A DNA stretch of 64,000 nt from Microbispora sp. ZYX-F-249 (GCF_039649665.1 NZ_JBDJAW010000014.1:124001-188000); one strand, 5' to 3'; counted from the stretch's first letter, positions 25,328-34,340 are shown. Numbers and translations: made by a program. Notes: a model not told the origin generated them from the sequence alone.

Positions 25328-26349
25328 TTCCGGATCGCCCCGAACTTCGCCCACACCTTGCTGTTGGCGAAGATGGCCAGCAGCAGGATGCCGCCCTGGA
25401 CGATCTGCACGTAGAACGGCGAGACGTGCAGCAGCACCAGGCCGTTGGCGATCACGCCGAGCGTGAGCGCGCCGAGGATCGTGCCGAGCATGCTCGCCCG
25501 GCCGCCGAAGAGGCTGGTGCCGCCGAGCACGACGGCCGTGATGACCTCCAGCTCGAAGCCGCTGCCGGCGTTGGACGAGCCGGAGCTGAGGCGGGTGGCG
25601 ATGAGCACGCCCGCGACCGCCGCCGCGAGGCCGGCGAGCACGTAGACGGTCAGCCCGACCTTTCGCGTGTTCACGCCGGTCCGGCGCAGCGACTCGCCGT
25701 TGGAGCCGAGGCCGATGACGTAGCGGCCGAACGGCGTCCTGGTGAGGACGAGCCAGCCGATCAGCGCGACGACCACGGCGATGATGGCCGGGACGGGCAC
25801 CCCGGCGACGCGGCCCTGGCCGATCTGGACGATCCAGAGGTCTCCGTCGATGGGGGTCGAGTAGCCCTCCGTGGCGCGCAGCGCCGTGCCCCGCATGATC
25901 GACAGCATCGCGAGGGTGACGATGAACGGCGGGATGTTCTGGTAGGAGGAGAACCACCCGTTCACGAACCCGATCAGGGCGCCGAGCGCGAGGATCGCGA
26001 CCAGGGCGAGGGTGGGGTTCCACCCGTGCTGCAGCACGATCGCGAGCAGCGAACCCGACAGCGCGACCGTGGAGCCGACCGACAGGTCGATGCCGGACGT
26101 GCTGATCACGAAGGTCATCGCGGTCGCGACGACCAGCGTGGGGGCGATCTGCCGCAGCAGGTTGAGCAGGTTGCCCGCCGTGGCGAACCGGTCGGCGGAG
26201 AACGCGAAGAAGATCAGCAGGACCACCAGCACGACCGCGATCGCGATCGTCTGCGCGTGCCGGCCGATGTGGGCGTTGGCCCGGGCCGACCTGGTCGTGA
26301 CGACCCGCTGGCTGGTCCCGTGACCGGTCCCGGTCTTGGTGGCGGTCAC
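25324..26349 (-). CDS. Sugar-type ABC transporter permease (RbsC family)
   Basis: 341 residues from GTG 26349 with GGAGGGGAGG ahead. About ten membrane segments (AIAIAVVLVVLLIFFAF, TLVVATAMTFVISTSGIDLSVGS with the family motif GIDLSVGS, GFVNGWF, TPFGRYVIGLGSN, TAVVLGGTSLFGGRAS). GTGA overlap with the ATPase stop. Forms a homodimeric channel with the ATPase at 26346-27125 and binding protein at 27143-28123. Confidence 0.95.
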   Translation of the reverse strand: MTATKTGTGHGTSQRVVTTRSARANAHIGRHAQTIAIAVVLVVLLIFFAFSADRFATAGNLLNLLRQIAPTLVVATAMTFVISTSGIDLSVGSTVALSGSLLAIVLQHGWNPTLALVAILALGALIGFVNGWFSSYQNIPPFIVTLAMLSIMRGTALRATEGYSTPIDGDLWIVQIGQGRVAGVPVPAIIAVVVALIGWLVLTRTPFGRYVIGLGSNGESLRRTGVNTRKVGLTVYVLAGLAAAVAGVLIATRLSSGSSNAGSGFELEVITAVVLGGTSLFGGRASMLGTILGALTLGVIANGLVLLHVSPFYVQIVQGGILLLAIFANSKVWAKFGAIRK

Positions 26350-27125
26350 CGTCGCCTCCCCTCCTTGTCTTCCTCGTCGTGGGCGACGATCTCGGACACG
26401 AGCCGTTCGAGGCTGGTGCTCCGGGCGTCGAGGTCGGCCCTGAGCGTGCCCTCGTACATGACGCACAGCCGGTCGCAGACCCGGAAGAGGTCCTGCAGGC
26501 GGTGCGTGATGAGGATCACCGACACGCCCTGGGCCGAGACGGTCTTGATCAGTTCGAGGACGGTCTCGACCTCGGCGACGGCGAGCGCCGCCGTCGGCTC
26601 GTCGAGGATGAGCAGCTTGGGCCCGAAGGTCACGGCCCGGGCGATGGCGACCGCCTGCCGCTGGCCGCCGGACAGTCCTCCTACGGGGATGTCCGTCAGC
26701 GGGATCCGGATGTTCAGGGCGTCCAGGTGGCGACGGGCGTCCGCGTGCATCTTGCGTACGTCGAGCATCATGCCGCCGGCCTTGCGCGGCTCCCTGCCGA
26801 GGAACAGGTTCCCGGCCACGTCGATGTCGTCGCACAGCGCGAGGTCCTGGTAGACCATCTCGATGCCCAGTTCGCGGGCGTCCTTCGGGCTGGCGAAGGC
26901 GACCGGCCGGCCGTCGAATACGATCTCGCCGGAGTCCGGCACGACGGCGCCGGCCAGCACCTTCATGAGGGTGGACTTGCCGGCCGCGTTGTCGCCGACG
27001 AGCCCGACCACCTCTCCCGGGCCGACGCGCAGCGTCGGGCCGCGCAGCGCGTCGACCATTCCGTAGCGCTTGCGGATGTCGCGCATGACCACCCGATCAA
27101 CGCGATCCGCCTTCTGGTCGGTCAT
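26346..27125 (-). CDS. ABC transporter ATP-binding protein (single-domain, sugar type)
   Basis: 259 residues from ATG 27125. Walker A GDNAAGKST, Q-loop VYQDLALCDDIDVAGNLFLGREP, signature LSGGQRQAVAIARA, Walker B LLILDEPTAAL, switch His in ILITHRL. Unlike the double RbsA-type protein at 1-1179, this has one ATPase domain, the usual form in FrcA-type importers. Couples ATP hydrolysis to uptake through the permease encoded immediately downstream (4-bp overlap). Confidence 0.96.
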   Translation of the reverse strand: MTDQKADRVDRVVMRDIRKRYGMVDALRGPTLRVGPGEVVGLVGDNAAGKSTLMKVLAGAVVPDSGEIVFDGRPVAFASPKDARELGIEMVYQDLALCDDIDVAGNLFLGREPRKAGGMMLDVRKMHADARRHLDALNIRIPLTDIPVGGLSGGQRQAVAIARAVTFGPKLLILDEPTAALAVAEVETVLELIKTVSAQGVSVILITHRLQDLFRVCDRLCVMYEGTLRADLDARSTSLERLVSEIVAHDEEDKEGRRR

Positions 27126-27142
27126 GCGAGTCCCTTCACCGC

Positions 27143-28123
27143 TCACTTGAACGTGGCGCGGTACGAATCGACGTTGTCCTTGGTCACGATCGTCACGGGC
27201 ACGTCGATCTTCTTCTTCGCCTGGGCGCCGCCGACCAGGGCCTGGGCCTCCTTGACGGCCTCGTAGCCCTCGGTCTTCGGGTCCTGCTGGACCACCCCGG
27301 CGACGAACCCGGCGTCGATGCCGCTGATGGCCTCCTTGGTCAGGTCCCAGCCGAAGACCTTGACCCGGTCGCCCGCGTTCTGCGACTTCACCGCGGCGAC
27401 CGTGCCGAGCAGGGCCGGCTCGCCGGTGGCGTAGACGATGTTCATGTCGGAGCGGGAGGTGAGCAGGTTCTCCGCGGCCGACATCGCGGCCTCCTGCTTG
27501 TTCTGCCCGTCGACGGTCTGCACGATCTTCGCGCCGGCGCCCTCGACGGTCTTGTTGAAGTCGTCCTTGCGGATGTTCTGGATGAAGGAGTTGAGCGCGC
27601 CCACCACGCCGATCTTCGGCGCGGTCAGGCCCTGCGCCTGGGCCCACTTGTTGACGAAGTCGCCCGCCTGCTGGGCCGCGGCGGCGTTGTCCACGCCCAC
27701 CTGGGTGTCCACGGCGGGCGAGTCGACGATGGCGTCGACGGCGACGACCTTCAGCCCGGCGTCCTTGGCGATCTTCACCGCGGGCTTGATGCCCTCGACG
27801 TCGATCGCGACCACGATGACCGCGTCGAACTGCTGCTGGACGAAGTTGTCGATGGCCTCGTTCTGCTTGGCCGGGTCGTCGTTGGCGTTGAAGATCGTGA
27901 GGTCGACGTTCGCCTCCTTCGCCGCCTGCTGGGCGCCGGCGTTCATCTCGTTGAAGAAGATCGCCTGCTGGTTGATCTGGACGAGTCCGACCCTCGGCCG
28001 GTCGCCGCCGGAGCCTCCGGAGGCGCCGGAGTCGTCCGAGCCGCCACAGGCCGCCGCCAGCAGGCCGGTGGCCAGGATCGTCGTCGCCGCGGTCAGGCGG
28101 ATGAGTCTCGTGGATCGAGCCAT
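27143..28123 (-). CDS. Substrate-binding lipoprotein of sugar ABC transporter (Peripla_BP_4)
   Basis: 326 residues. Lipoprotein signal ending LLAAAC, a Ser/Gly/Asp linker, then a type I periplasmic-binding fold: RVGLVQINQQAIFFNEMNAGAQQAAKEA, FDAVIVVAIDVEGIKPAVKIAKDAGLKVVAVDA (hinge region), and VKVFGWDLTKEAISGIDAGFVAGVVQQDP. First gene of the operon, so expected to be most abundant. Ligand is probably a pentose or nucleoside-like compound, judged from the hydrolase and kinase genes downstream. Confidence 0.95.
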   Translation of the reverse strand: MARSTRLIRLTAATTILATGLLAAACGGSDDSGASGGSGGDRPRVGLVQINQQAIFFNEMNAGAQQAAKEANVDLTIFNANDDPAKQNEAIDNFVQQQFDAVIVVAIDVEGIKPAVKIAKDAGLKVVAVDAIVDSPAVDTQVGVDNAAAAQQAGDFVNKWAQAQGLTAPKIGVVGALNSFIQNIRKDDFNKTVEGAGAKIVQTVDGQNKQEAAMSAAENLLTSRSDMNIVYATGEPALLGTVAAVKSQNAGDRVKVFGWDLTKEAISGIDAGFVAGVVQQDPKTEGYEAVKEAQALVGGAQAKKKIDVPVTIVTKDNVDSYRATFK

Positions 28124-28167
28124 CAGAGATGAGCCTTTCGGGGGGGCGGGGTAGGGATGGTTCGGAT

Positions 28168-28183
28168 GGGTAATCGATTACCC
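28168..28183. promoter_or_regulatory. LacI-family operator O1, perfect 16-bp palindrome
   Basis: GGGTAATCGATTACCC is a perfect palindrome with central CpG-containing ATCGAT, the form recognised by LacI/PurR-family repressors. It lies 12-27 bp downstream of the -10 element of the transporter operon promoter, a classic position for repression. Confidence 0.85.
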
Positions 28184-28194
28184 GAGTTTCGGGC

Positions 28195-28224
28195 ATGCTA
28201 GTGGGACCGAAAAAGCACCGTCAA
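28195..28224 (-). promoter_or_regulatory. Promoter of the transporter/nucleoside operon
   Basis: On the minus strand, -35 TTGACG (28224-28219), 18-bp spacer, -10 TAGCAT (28200-28195), giving a start about 65 bases before the binding-protein ATG. Operator O1 falls just downstream of it. The -35 overlaps a small hairpin (GCACC-TTGAC-GGTGC). Confidence 0.55.
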
Positions 28225-28310
28225 GGTGCGGTTTTCTCACTGAACCTCTATCGTTCCGTGTGATCTCGGCACCACAGGGCGCCGTGAGGTCGATCGTTGG
28301 TAAAGATCAA

Positions 28311-28326
28311 GGGAAATCGATTACAC
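28311..28326. promoter_or_regulatory. LacI-family operator O2 in the lacI leader
   Basis: GGGAAATCGATTACAC matches O1 at 14 of 16 positions and ends two bases before the lacI ATG, so repressor binding would block the regulator's own gene (autoregulation). O1 and O2 centres are 143 bp apart, compatible with looping. Confidence 0.7.
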
Positions 28327-28327
28327 G

Positions 28328-29344
28328 ATGGGCGTGACGATTCACGACGTGGCGCGGGCAGCTGGCGTCTCCGTTGCCTCGGCCTCCCGCGCGCTCTCGG
28401 GGCGGCGCAAGGTCACGCCCGAGGTCGCCGAGCGGGTCGCGCGTGCCGCGGCCGAACTCGGCTACCAGCCGAACGCCGTCGCCAAGGCGCTGCGGGACCA
28501 GACCACCGGCACCATCGGCATGGTCGTGCCGGGCATCGGGAACCCGTTCTTCACCACCATCGTGGAGGCCGTGGAGCACGAGCTGCAGAACTCCGGCACC
28601 GACCTGCTGCTGTGCTCGTCCCGGTACGAACCCCAGGTCGAGGCGCGGAGGCTGGAGACCCTGCTGGCCCGGCGCGTGGACGGACTCATCATCAGCCCGT
28701 GCGACATCGAGGCCAGCGTCCCGGCGGTGCTGGACGCGGCCCGCCGGGTGCCCCTCGTGCAGCTCGACCGCCACATCGAGGGCGGCACGGCCGACTGGGT
28801 GGGCGTGGACGACGAGGCGGGGGTGACCCTGGCGGTCGAGCACGTGATCTCGGGCGGGGCACGCTCGGTGGTCTTCGCGGGCAGCCGGCTGGTGAGCTCC
28901 TCCGCCCGGCTGCGGCTCAGCGGGTTCGAACGCGCCGCGGCGCGGGCCGGGGTGGAGATCCTGCCGCCGCTGCTGGGCGAGTTCACTCTGGAATGGGGCA
29001 TCGAGGCAGGGCGCAGGCTGCTCGACTCCGGCCGGCTGCCGGACGCGGTGGTCTGCGGGAACGACGAGATCGCCGTGGGCCTGCTGCGTTCGCTGCGGTT
29101 CGGCGGGGCGCGCGTCCCCGAGGACGTCTCGGTGGTCGGGTTCGACGACGTGGGACACGCGACGATGTGCGACCCGCCGCTCAGCACGGTGCGCCAGCCG
29201 GTGGAGGAGATGGCGGCGGAGGCGGTGCGCCTGCTCGGCCAGGTCAAGGCCGCCGACCCGCGGCCCGCGCAGCGGATCGCGATCACGCCCAGGCTCGTCG
29301 TACGGCAGACCAGCCGGCCGTCGGCGGCCGGCGTCGCAGAGTAG
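28328..29344 (+). CDS. LacI-family transcriptional repressor
   Basis: 338 residues. N-terminal helix-turn-helix VTIHDVARAAGVSVASASRALSG and hinge helix YQPNAVAKALRD precede the ribose-binding-like effector domain (IGMVVPGIGNPFFTTIVEAVEHEL; DGLIISPCD; PDAVVCGNDEIAVGLLRSL; VSVVGFDDVGHATMCDPPLSTV). Divergent from the transporter operon and flanked by two matching palindromes, so it almost certainly controls that operon and itself. Effector is presumably the transported sugar or a breakdown product. Confidence 0.96.
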   Translation: MGVTIHDVARAAGVSVASASRALSGRRKVTPEVAERVARAAAELGYQPNAVAKALRDQTTGTIGMVVPGIGNPFFTTIVEAVEHELQNSGTDLLLCSSRYEPQVEARRLETLLARRVDGLIISPCDIEASVPAVLDAARRVPLVQLDRHIEGGTADWVGVDDEAGVTLAVEHVISGGARSVVFAGSRLVSSSARLRLSGFERAAARAGVEILPPLLGEFTLEWGIEAGRRLLDSGRLPDAVVCGNDEIAVGLLRSLRFGGARVPEDVSVVGFDDVGHATMCDPPLSTVRQPVEEMAAEAVRLLGQVKAADPRPAQRIAITPRLVVRQTSRPSAAGVAE

Positions 29345-29363
29345 GTCAGGGGAAGGAGCCGGG

Positions 29364-30455
29364 GTGGACGAGGCGGTCGAACTGACACGCGAGCTGATCA
29401 GGATCGACTCGGTGGGCGGGGGCGAGGCCGCGGTGGCCGAACCGCTCGCGAGACGACTGTCGGACGCCGGTTTCGCGGTGCGGCGGCACGAGCACGCGCC
29501 CGGCCGGACCGGCCTGGTCGCCCGTTGGGGCACCGGCGAGCCGGTGACGCTGACCGGGCACCTCGACACGGTGCCGCTGGGCGGGCAGGCGTGGCGGCAC
29601 GCGCCGCACGGCGCGGAGATCGACGGCGACCGCCTGTACGGACGTGGTGCCAGCGACATGAAGGCCGGCGTGGCCGCCCTGGTGGTCGCCGCCGAGCGGC
29701 ACGTGCGCCGCGCAGGGCCGCGGGTGGCGCTTGAGATCGTCCTCACCGTCGGTGAGGAGACCGGCTGTGACGGCGCGGCCGGCATGGTGGCCGCGGGCCT
29801 GGTGGGCAGGTCGCGCGCGCTGCTGGTGGCCGAGCCGACCGCCAACCGGGTGCTGCTCGGGCACAAGGGCGCGCTCTGGCTGGAGGCCACCACGCGGGGC
29901 AGGACGGCGCACGGCTCGATGCCGCACCTCGGCGACAACGCGATCTACAAGCTCGCCCGTGTGATCGGCGCCGTCGAGCGGTTCGATCCCGGGGTGCCGG
30001 AACACCCCTGGCTCGGTCCGTCCACGGTGAACGTGGGGACGGTGCGCGGCGGGATCAACGTGAACTCCGTGCCGGACCTGGCCGCCGCGACCATCGATTT
30101 GCGGACCGTCGCCGGCCAGGACCACGGGCGGCTCCGCGAGCGGTTGCAGGCCGCGCTCGGCGACGAGGCGACCCTCGACGTGCTCGTGGACCTGCCCGCG
30201 ATCTGGACGGAGCCGGACGACCCCTTCGTGCGGGCCCTGGTCGACGCGGGGGCGGGCGCGCCCGGCGAGCATCCGGCGGCCAGCTACTTCACCGACGCCT
30301 CGGTCCTCGCCACCGCCTGCGGCGGGGGGCCCACGGTCATCTGCGGCCCCGGCGAGCCGGAGCAGGCGCACGTCACCGACGAATACTGCCTGGTCCACCG
30401 GATCGAGGAGGCCGTCGAGATCTACACCTCCGCCCTGGCCGGACTCGCCCCCTGA
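29364..30455 (+). CDS. M20-family metallo-hydrolase (ArgE/DapE-like)
   Basis: 363 residues from GTG 29364 with GGAAGGAG upstream. Zinc ligands: His in TGHLDTVPLG, bridging Asp in GRGASDMKAG, Glu pair in TVGEETGCDG, and AEPT. The lid domain starts at HKGALWLEATTRG, and TAHGSMPH supplies the dimer His. Deacylates or hydrolyses a small amide; true substrate unknown. It sits 19 bp after lacI and is probably co-transcribed, which ties it to the same catabolic pathway, perhaps removing an acyl group from the imported compound. Confidence 0.93.
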   Translation: MDEAVELTRELIRIDSVGGGEAAVAEPLARRLSDAGFAVRRHEHAPGRTGLVARWGTGEPVTLTGHLDTVPLGGQAWRHAPHGAEIDGDRLYGRGASDMKAGVAALVVAAERHVRRAGPRVALEIVLTVGEETGCDGAAGMVAAGLVGRSRALLVAEPTANRVLLGHKGALWLEATTRGRTAHGSMPHLGDNAIYKLARVIGAVERFDPGVPEHPWLGPSTVNVGTVRGGINVNSVPDLAAATIDLRTVAGQDHGRLRERLQAALGDEATLDVLVDLPAIWTEPDDPFVRALVDAGAGAPGEHPAASYFTDASVLATACGGGPTVICGPGEPEQAHVTDEYCLVHRIEEAVEIYTSALAGLAP

Positions 30456-30591
30456 CCCGCGGCGGCCCGGCCGGACGGCATCGCACGCCGGCGCCGAAGT
30501 CACGTCACGACCGTCCACGGCGGGCACCTGATGGTTATCGTCGAACTGTGGCAAGGTGATCATCAGACTGCCGGTGATTCGAGGAGGTCGC

Positions 30592-31782
30592 GTGCGCGAC
30601 ATGTCCCCGCCCCTGCACATGCGAAGGGACGGATTCCATCCCGTCCCGGAGCTCACCGCACTGCGGAACGACGAGGGGGTCGCCCGGATCCGCACCGTGT
30701 TCGGCACCGACGCCTGGCTGGTCACCAGATACGAGGATGTCCGTACGGTGCTGAGCCATCCGGAGCTGTACAGCAACGCGCTCGTGCCTCCGCTCCGGCC
30801 GCCCGGCGCGCCACCGCCCAGCGCGGAGGAGGCCGCCGCGATGCGCGCCGGCAACCTGCTCGGCTCCGACCCGCCCGAGCACACCCGGCTGCGCCGGATG
30901 CTCACCGCCCAGTTCACCGTCCGCCGGATGCGCGGGCTGGAGCCCCGAGTCCGGCAGATCGTCGACGACCATCTGGACGCCATGGAGCGCGGCGGACCGC
31001 CCGCCGATCTGGTGACGGACTTCGCCCTCCCGGTTCCCTCCCTGGTGATCTGCGAACTGCTGGGCGTGCCGTACGCCGACCGGGCCGGCTTCCAGGGGAC
31101 GTCCAAGCGGATGCTGGACGCGTCCCTGTCCCCCGACGAACGCGCGGCCGCGGCGGCGGAGGCCCGGGCGTACATCGCGGGCCTGATCAAGACGATGCGG
31201 AAGGACCCCGGTGAGGACCTGCTCGGCATGCTCGTGCGCGAGCACGGCGACGAGTTGAGCGACCCCGAACTCACCGGTATCGGCACGCTGCTGCTGCTCG
31301 CCGGGCACGAGACCACGGCCAACATGCTGTCCTTGGGCACCCTCGCCCTGCTGCGGCACCCCGGCCAGCTCACGCTGCTGCGCGACGAGCCGGACCGCGT
31401 GGACGCCGCCGTCGAGGAACTGCTGCGGTGGCTGAGCATCGTGCACTCCGGCACGGTCAAGATCACTACGACCGAGGTCCGGCTGGGCGATCGGACCCTC
31501 GGCCGCGGCGAGACCGTGATCTGCTCCCTGCCCGCCGCCAACCGCGACCCGGGGCTCGTCTCGAACCCGGACGATCTGGACATCCGCCGGGACGTCATCG
31601 GCCACGTGGCGTTCGGGCACGGCGTCCACCACTGTCTCGGCGCTCCCCTGGCCCGCATGGAGATGCGAATCGCGTTCCCCGCCCTGCTGCGCCGGTTCCC
31701 CGGCCTGCGACTGGCGGGCGAGCCCCTGTTCCGGTCCTTCACCGTCGTACACGGCCTGACCACGATGCCGATCACCTGGTAG
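30592..31782 (+). CDS. Cytochrome P450
   Basis: 396 residues from GTG 30592 (GAGGAGG four bases upstream; ATG 30601 is an alternative). I-helix LLLLAGHETTANM with the acid-alcohol pair, ExxR in EELLRWL, and the haem loop FGHGVHHCLGAPLAR with the axial Cys. SDPPEHTRLRRML is the C-helix motif. Soluble class I enzyme that needs ferredoxin and reductase; none is adjacent. Substrate unknown. Confidence 0.96.
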   Translation: MRDMSPPLHMRRDGFHPVPELTALRNDEGVARIRTVFGTDAWLVTRYEDVRTVLSHPELYSNALVPPLRPPGAPPPSAEEAAAMRAGNLLGSDPPEHTRLRRMLTAQFTVRRMRGLEPRVRQIVDDHLDAMERGGPPADLVTDFALPVPSLVICELLGVPYADRAGFQGTSKRMLDASLSPDERAAAAAEARAYIAGLIKTMRKDPGEDLLGMLVREHGDELSDPELTGIGTLLLLAGHETTANMLSLGTLALLRHPGQLTLLRDEPDRVDAAVEELLRWLSIVHSGTVKITTTEVRLGDRTLGRGETVICSLPAANRDPGLVSNPDDLDIRRDVIGHVAFGHGVHHCLGAPLARMEMRIAFPALLRRFPGLRLAGEPLFRSFTVVHGLTTMPITW

Positions 31783-31885
31783 CCGTCCGCTCGCCGACGT
31801 CGAGCAGAAGCTCGTCGCTCCTCCTCGCCGCGTACGCCGGCCGGGCACCGAGCACAGAACCGTTCGCGCCGGGCGGCGGCCCGGC

Positions 31886-31922
31886 GGCCTCCTCCCCCGA
31901 TCCCGGATGGGGGGAGGAGGCC
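31886..31922. terminator. Bidirectional terminator between P450 and katE
   Basis: A 13-bp perfect stem (GGCCTCCTCCCCC at 31886-31898 with its complement at 31910-31922) lies between two convergent genes. Strong GC stem with no long T-run. Confidence 0.7.
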
Positions 31923-31938
31923 GTGCGGGCGCCCGATG

Positions 31939-34200
31939 TCAGGCGACCGAGGCGGGGAACCTCTCCCAGACGCGGTGGGCGGCCATCAACCGCTGCACGG
32001 CGGTGAACACCTCGGTGGCGGAGTCACCGGAGACCACGCCCGGCGTGCCGGTGATGCCGGCCTGCGCGAGCAGCTTCGCGCCGCCGCCCCACGCGCCGAT
32101 CGCCTTGGCGTGCCGCCAGCACTCGTCGATCATGAGCATGACCCGCGGATCGACCATGGCCGCATCGCCCGCTCCCGCCTTGGCGTCGCGCGCGGGCAGC
32201 GCGTCCGGTGCCGGCGCCGGCGCGGCCGCCAGCAGCAGCGCGTCGAACTCGATCGAGCGGGCGGTGGCGAAGGTCCGCTGCACGGGCAGGTCGCCCAGCA
32301 TGCCGCCGTGCGGCGCGATCAGCAGCGGCACCATCCCGGCGGCGAACACGGCCTTGCGCAGGTCGCGTACGCCGTCGAGGTCGGCGCCGTCGTCGACCAC
32401 GATGCCGACCATGCGGCCGTCACCCGGCCACTCCTTCCCCACCTGCGAGAGCGCGGGGCTGGGCGCCGGCTCGGCGAGCGGCAGGGTCGGCTCCGGCGCG
32501 GGCAGCCCCAGCCCGGTGGCGACCTCCCGGCACAGGACCGGGTCGATGTTCGCCAGGCACTGGAGCTGACGCTCCTTGATCGCCTGCTCGTAGCACTTGC
32601 CCAGCTCGAAGGTGTAGGCGCGGATGATGTGCTCCTTCTCCACCGGCGTCATGCTCAGCCAGAACAGGCGCGTCTGACTGAAGTGGTCGTCGAAGGAGAC
32701 GGGGTTGGCACGGACCTTCCTCGCCTGGGCGACCTCGACCGGCACGTCGGTGTACGCCTTCTCGCCGTCGCCGGCCACGAACGGGTTGCCGCCGTCCAGG
32801 GAGTTCGGCCGGTACGGCGCGACGCCGGCGTGGACGGCGTGCTGGTGGAAGCCGTCGCGCAACATGTCGTTGACCGGGCAGTGCGGACGGTTGATCGGAA
32901 TCTGCGCGAAGTTCGGGCCGCCCAGCCGCGTGATCTGCGTGTCGAGATAGGAGAACAGCCGCGTCTGCAGCAGCGGGTCGTTGGTGACGTCGATGCCCGG
33001 CGGCAGGTGCCCGACGTGGAAGGCGACCTGCTCGACCTCGGCGAAGAAGTTGGTGGGCGTCCGGTCGAGCGTCATCTTCCCGATCGCCTGCACCGGCGCG
33101 AGCTCCTCGGGCACGATCTTCGTCGGGTCCAGCAGGTCGATGCCCTCGAACGTCTGGTCGGGATTGTCGGGGAAGACCTGGATGCCGAGCTCCCACTCGG
33201 GGTAGGCGCCGGCCTCGATCGCGTCGTAGAGATCGCGGCGGTGGAAGTCCGGGTCCATGCCGCCGAGCATCTGCGCCTCCTCCCAGGTCAGGGAGTGCAC
33301 GCCGAGCTTGGGCTTCCAGTGGAACTTGACCAGCACCGTCTCCCCGGCCTCGTCGACCAGCCGGAAGGTGTGGACGCCGAAGCCCTCCATCATGCGGAAG
33401 GAGCGCGGGATCCCGCGGTCGGACATGTTCCACATCGTGTGGTGCTGCGCCTCGGTGTGCAGCGAGACGAAGTCCCAGAACGTGTCGTGCGCGCTCTGCG
33501 CCTGCGGGATCTCCCGGTCCGGGTGCGGCTTGCCCGCGTGGATGACGTCGGGAAACTTGATGCCGTCCTGGATGAAGAAGACCGGGATGTTGTTGGCGAC
33601 GAGATCGAAGGTGCCCTCGTCGGTGTAGAACTTGGTGGCGAACCCCCGGGTGTCGCGGACCGTGTCGGCCGATCCGCGCGAACCGAGGACCGTGGAGAAC
33701 CGCACGAAGACGTCGGTCTTCTTCCCCTTCTTCAGGAAACCGGCTTTGGTGACCGCTTCGGCGGTGCCGTACGCCTCGAAGACGCCGTGGGCGCCGGCGC
33801 CCCGGGCGTGGACGACCCGCTCGGGGATGCGCTCGTGGTCGAAATGCGTGATCTTCTCGCGCAGATGGTGGTCCTGCAGCAGGGTCGGGCCGCGATCGCC
33901 CGCCTTCAGCGAGTGGTCGGTGTCGCGCAGCCGCGCCCCCTGCGCGGTGGTGAGGTGGGCGCCCTGCTGTCCCTTGGCCGTGGCGGGCGCGCCGGTCTCC
34001 GCTCCGGTCGGCGTGACGGTCGCGGGAGCGCCCTGCTCCTTCTTCGGAGGCAGCGGGTCGCGCGGCGTCGTCGGCTCCTCCAGGGGCGCCGGGGCGCTGC
34101 CCGGCGAACCGGGCACGTCCGGCGTCAGGAAGTCGGTCACCTTCTCCGCTGCGTTCTCCACGACCTCCTTGACCGCCTTGGCAGGCTTGCTGGCATCCAT
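31939..34200 (-). CDS. katE: Large-subunit (HPII-type, clade 2) catalase
   Basis: 753 residues, the same length as E. coli HPII. Disordered Pro/Thr-rich N-terminal arm, then the catalase core: distal His in RVVHARGAGAHG, Asn in FDLVANNIPVFF, proximal haem Tyr in TRLFSYLDTQITRLG. After residue ~600 a flavodoxin/GATase1-like domain (VGIVVDDGADLDGV ... LLIAPHGG) typical of large catalases ends the protein. GGAGGAG precedes ATG 34200. A sigma-B/F-type promoter lies upstream (34244-34268), suggesting stress or stationary-phase expression. Converts hydrogen peroxide to water and oxygen. Confidence 0.97.
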   Translation of the reverse strand: MDASKPAKAVKEVVENAAEKVTDFLTPDVPGSPGSAPAPLEEPTTPRDPLPPKKEQGAPATVTPTGAETGAPATAKGQQGAHLTTAQGARLRDTDHSLKAGDRGPTLLQDHHLREKITHFDHERIPERVVHARGAGAHGVFEAYGTAEAVTKAGFLKKGKKTDVFVRFSTVLGSRGSADTVRDTRGFATKFYTDEGTFDLVANNIPVFFIQDGIKFPDVIHAGKPHPDREIPQAQSAHDTFWDFVSLHTEAQHHTMWNMSDRGIPRSFRMMEGFGVHTFRLVDEAGETVLVKFHWKPKLGVHSLTWEEAQMLGGMDPDFHRRDLYDAIEAGAYPEWELGIQVFPDNPDQTFEGIDLLDPTKIVPEELAPVQAIGKMTLDRTPTNFFAEVEQVAFHVGHLPPGIDVTNDPLLQTRLFSYLDTQITRLGGPNFAQIPINRPHCPVNDMLRDGFHQHAVHAGVAPYRPNSLDGGNPFVAGDGEKAYTDVPVEVAQARKVRANPVSFDDHFSQTRLFWLSMTPVEKEHIIRAYTFELGKCYEQAIKERQLQCLANIDPVLCREVATGLGLPAPEPTLPLAEPAPSPALSQVGKEWPGDGRMVGIVVDDGADLDGVRDLRKAVFAAGMVPLLIAPHGGMLGDLPVQRTFATARSIEFDALLLAAAPAPAPDALPARDAKAGAGDAAMVDPRVMLMIDECWRHAKAIGAWGGGAKLLAQAGITGTPGVVSGDSATEVFTAVQRLMAAHRVWERFPASVA

Positions 34201-34243
34201 CGTGCGACTCCTCCATCAAGCGGTTACGAGCAGTCCGCGCGCC

Positions 34244-34268
34244 GTACCCGCTGGTAGGAGGGCCAAAC
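34244..34268 (-). promoter_or_regulatory. Sigma-B/SigF-type promoter of katE
   Basis: On the minus strand GTTT (34268-34265), 15 bp, GGGTAC (34249-34244). It matches the GNNT-N14-16-GGGTAY consensus of actinobacterial sigma-B/SigF promoters and would start transcription about 36 bases before the katE ATG. Confidence 0.65.
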
Positions 34269-34294
34269 CTGTCAGCGGGCCTCCGAACACAGCG

Positions 34295-34325
34295 GTGTCC
34301 CCGCGGCGGGCCGCCGCGGGGACAC
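34295..34325 (-). terminator. Long GC hairpin before katE promoter
   Basis: GTGTCCCCGCGGCGG (34295-34309) and its exact complement (34311-34325) form a 15-bp stem around a single base. It follows the stop of the WGxxGxxG gene by 15 bp on the minus strand. Confidence 0.65.
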
Positions 34326-34340
34326 GTGCCGCCGCAGGCC

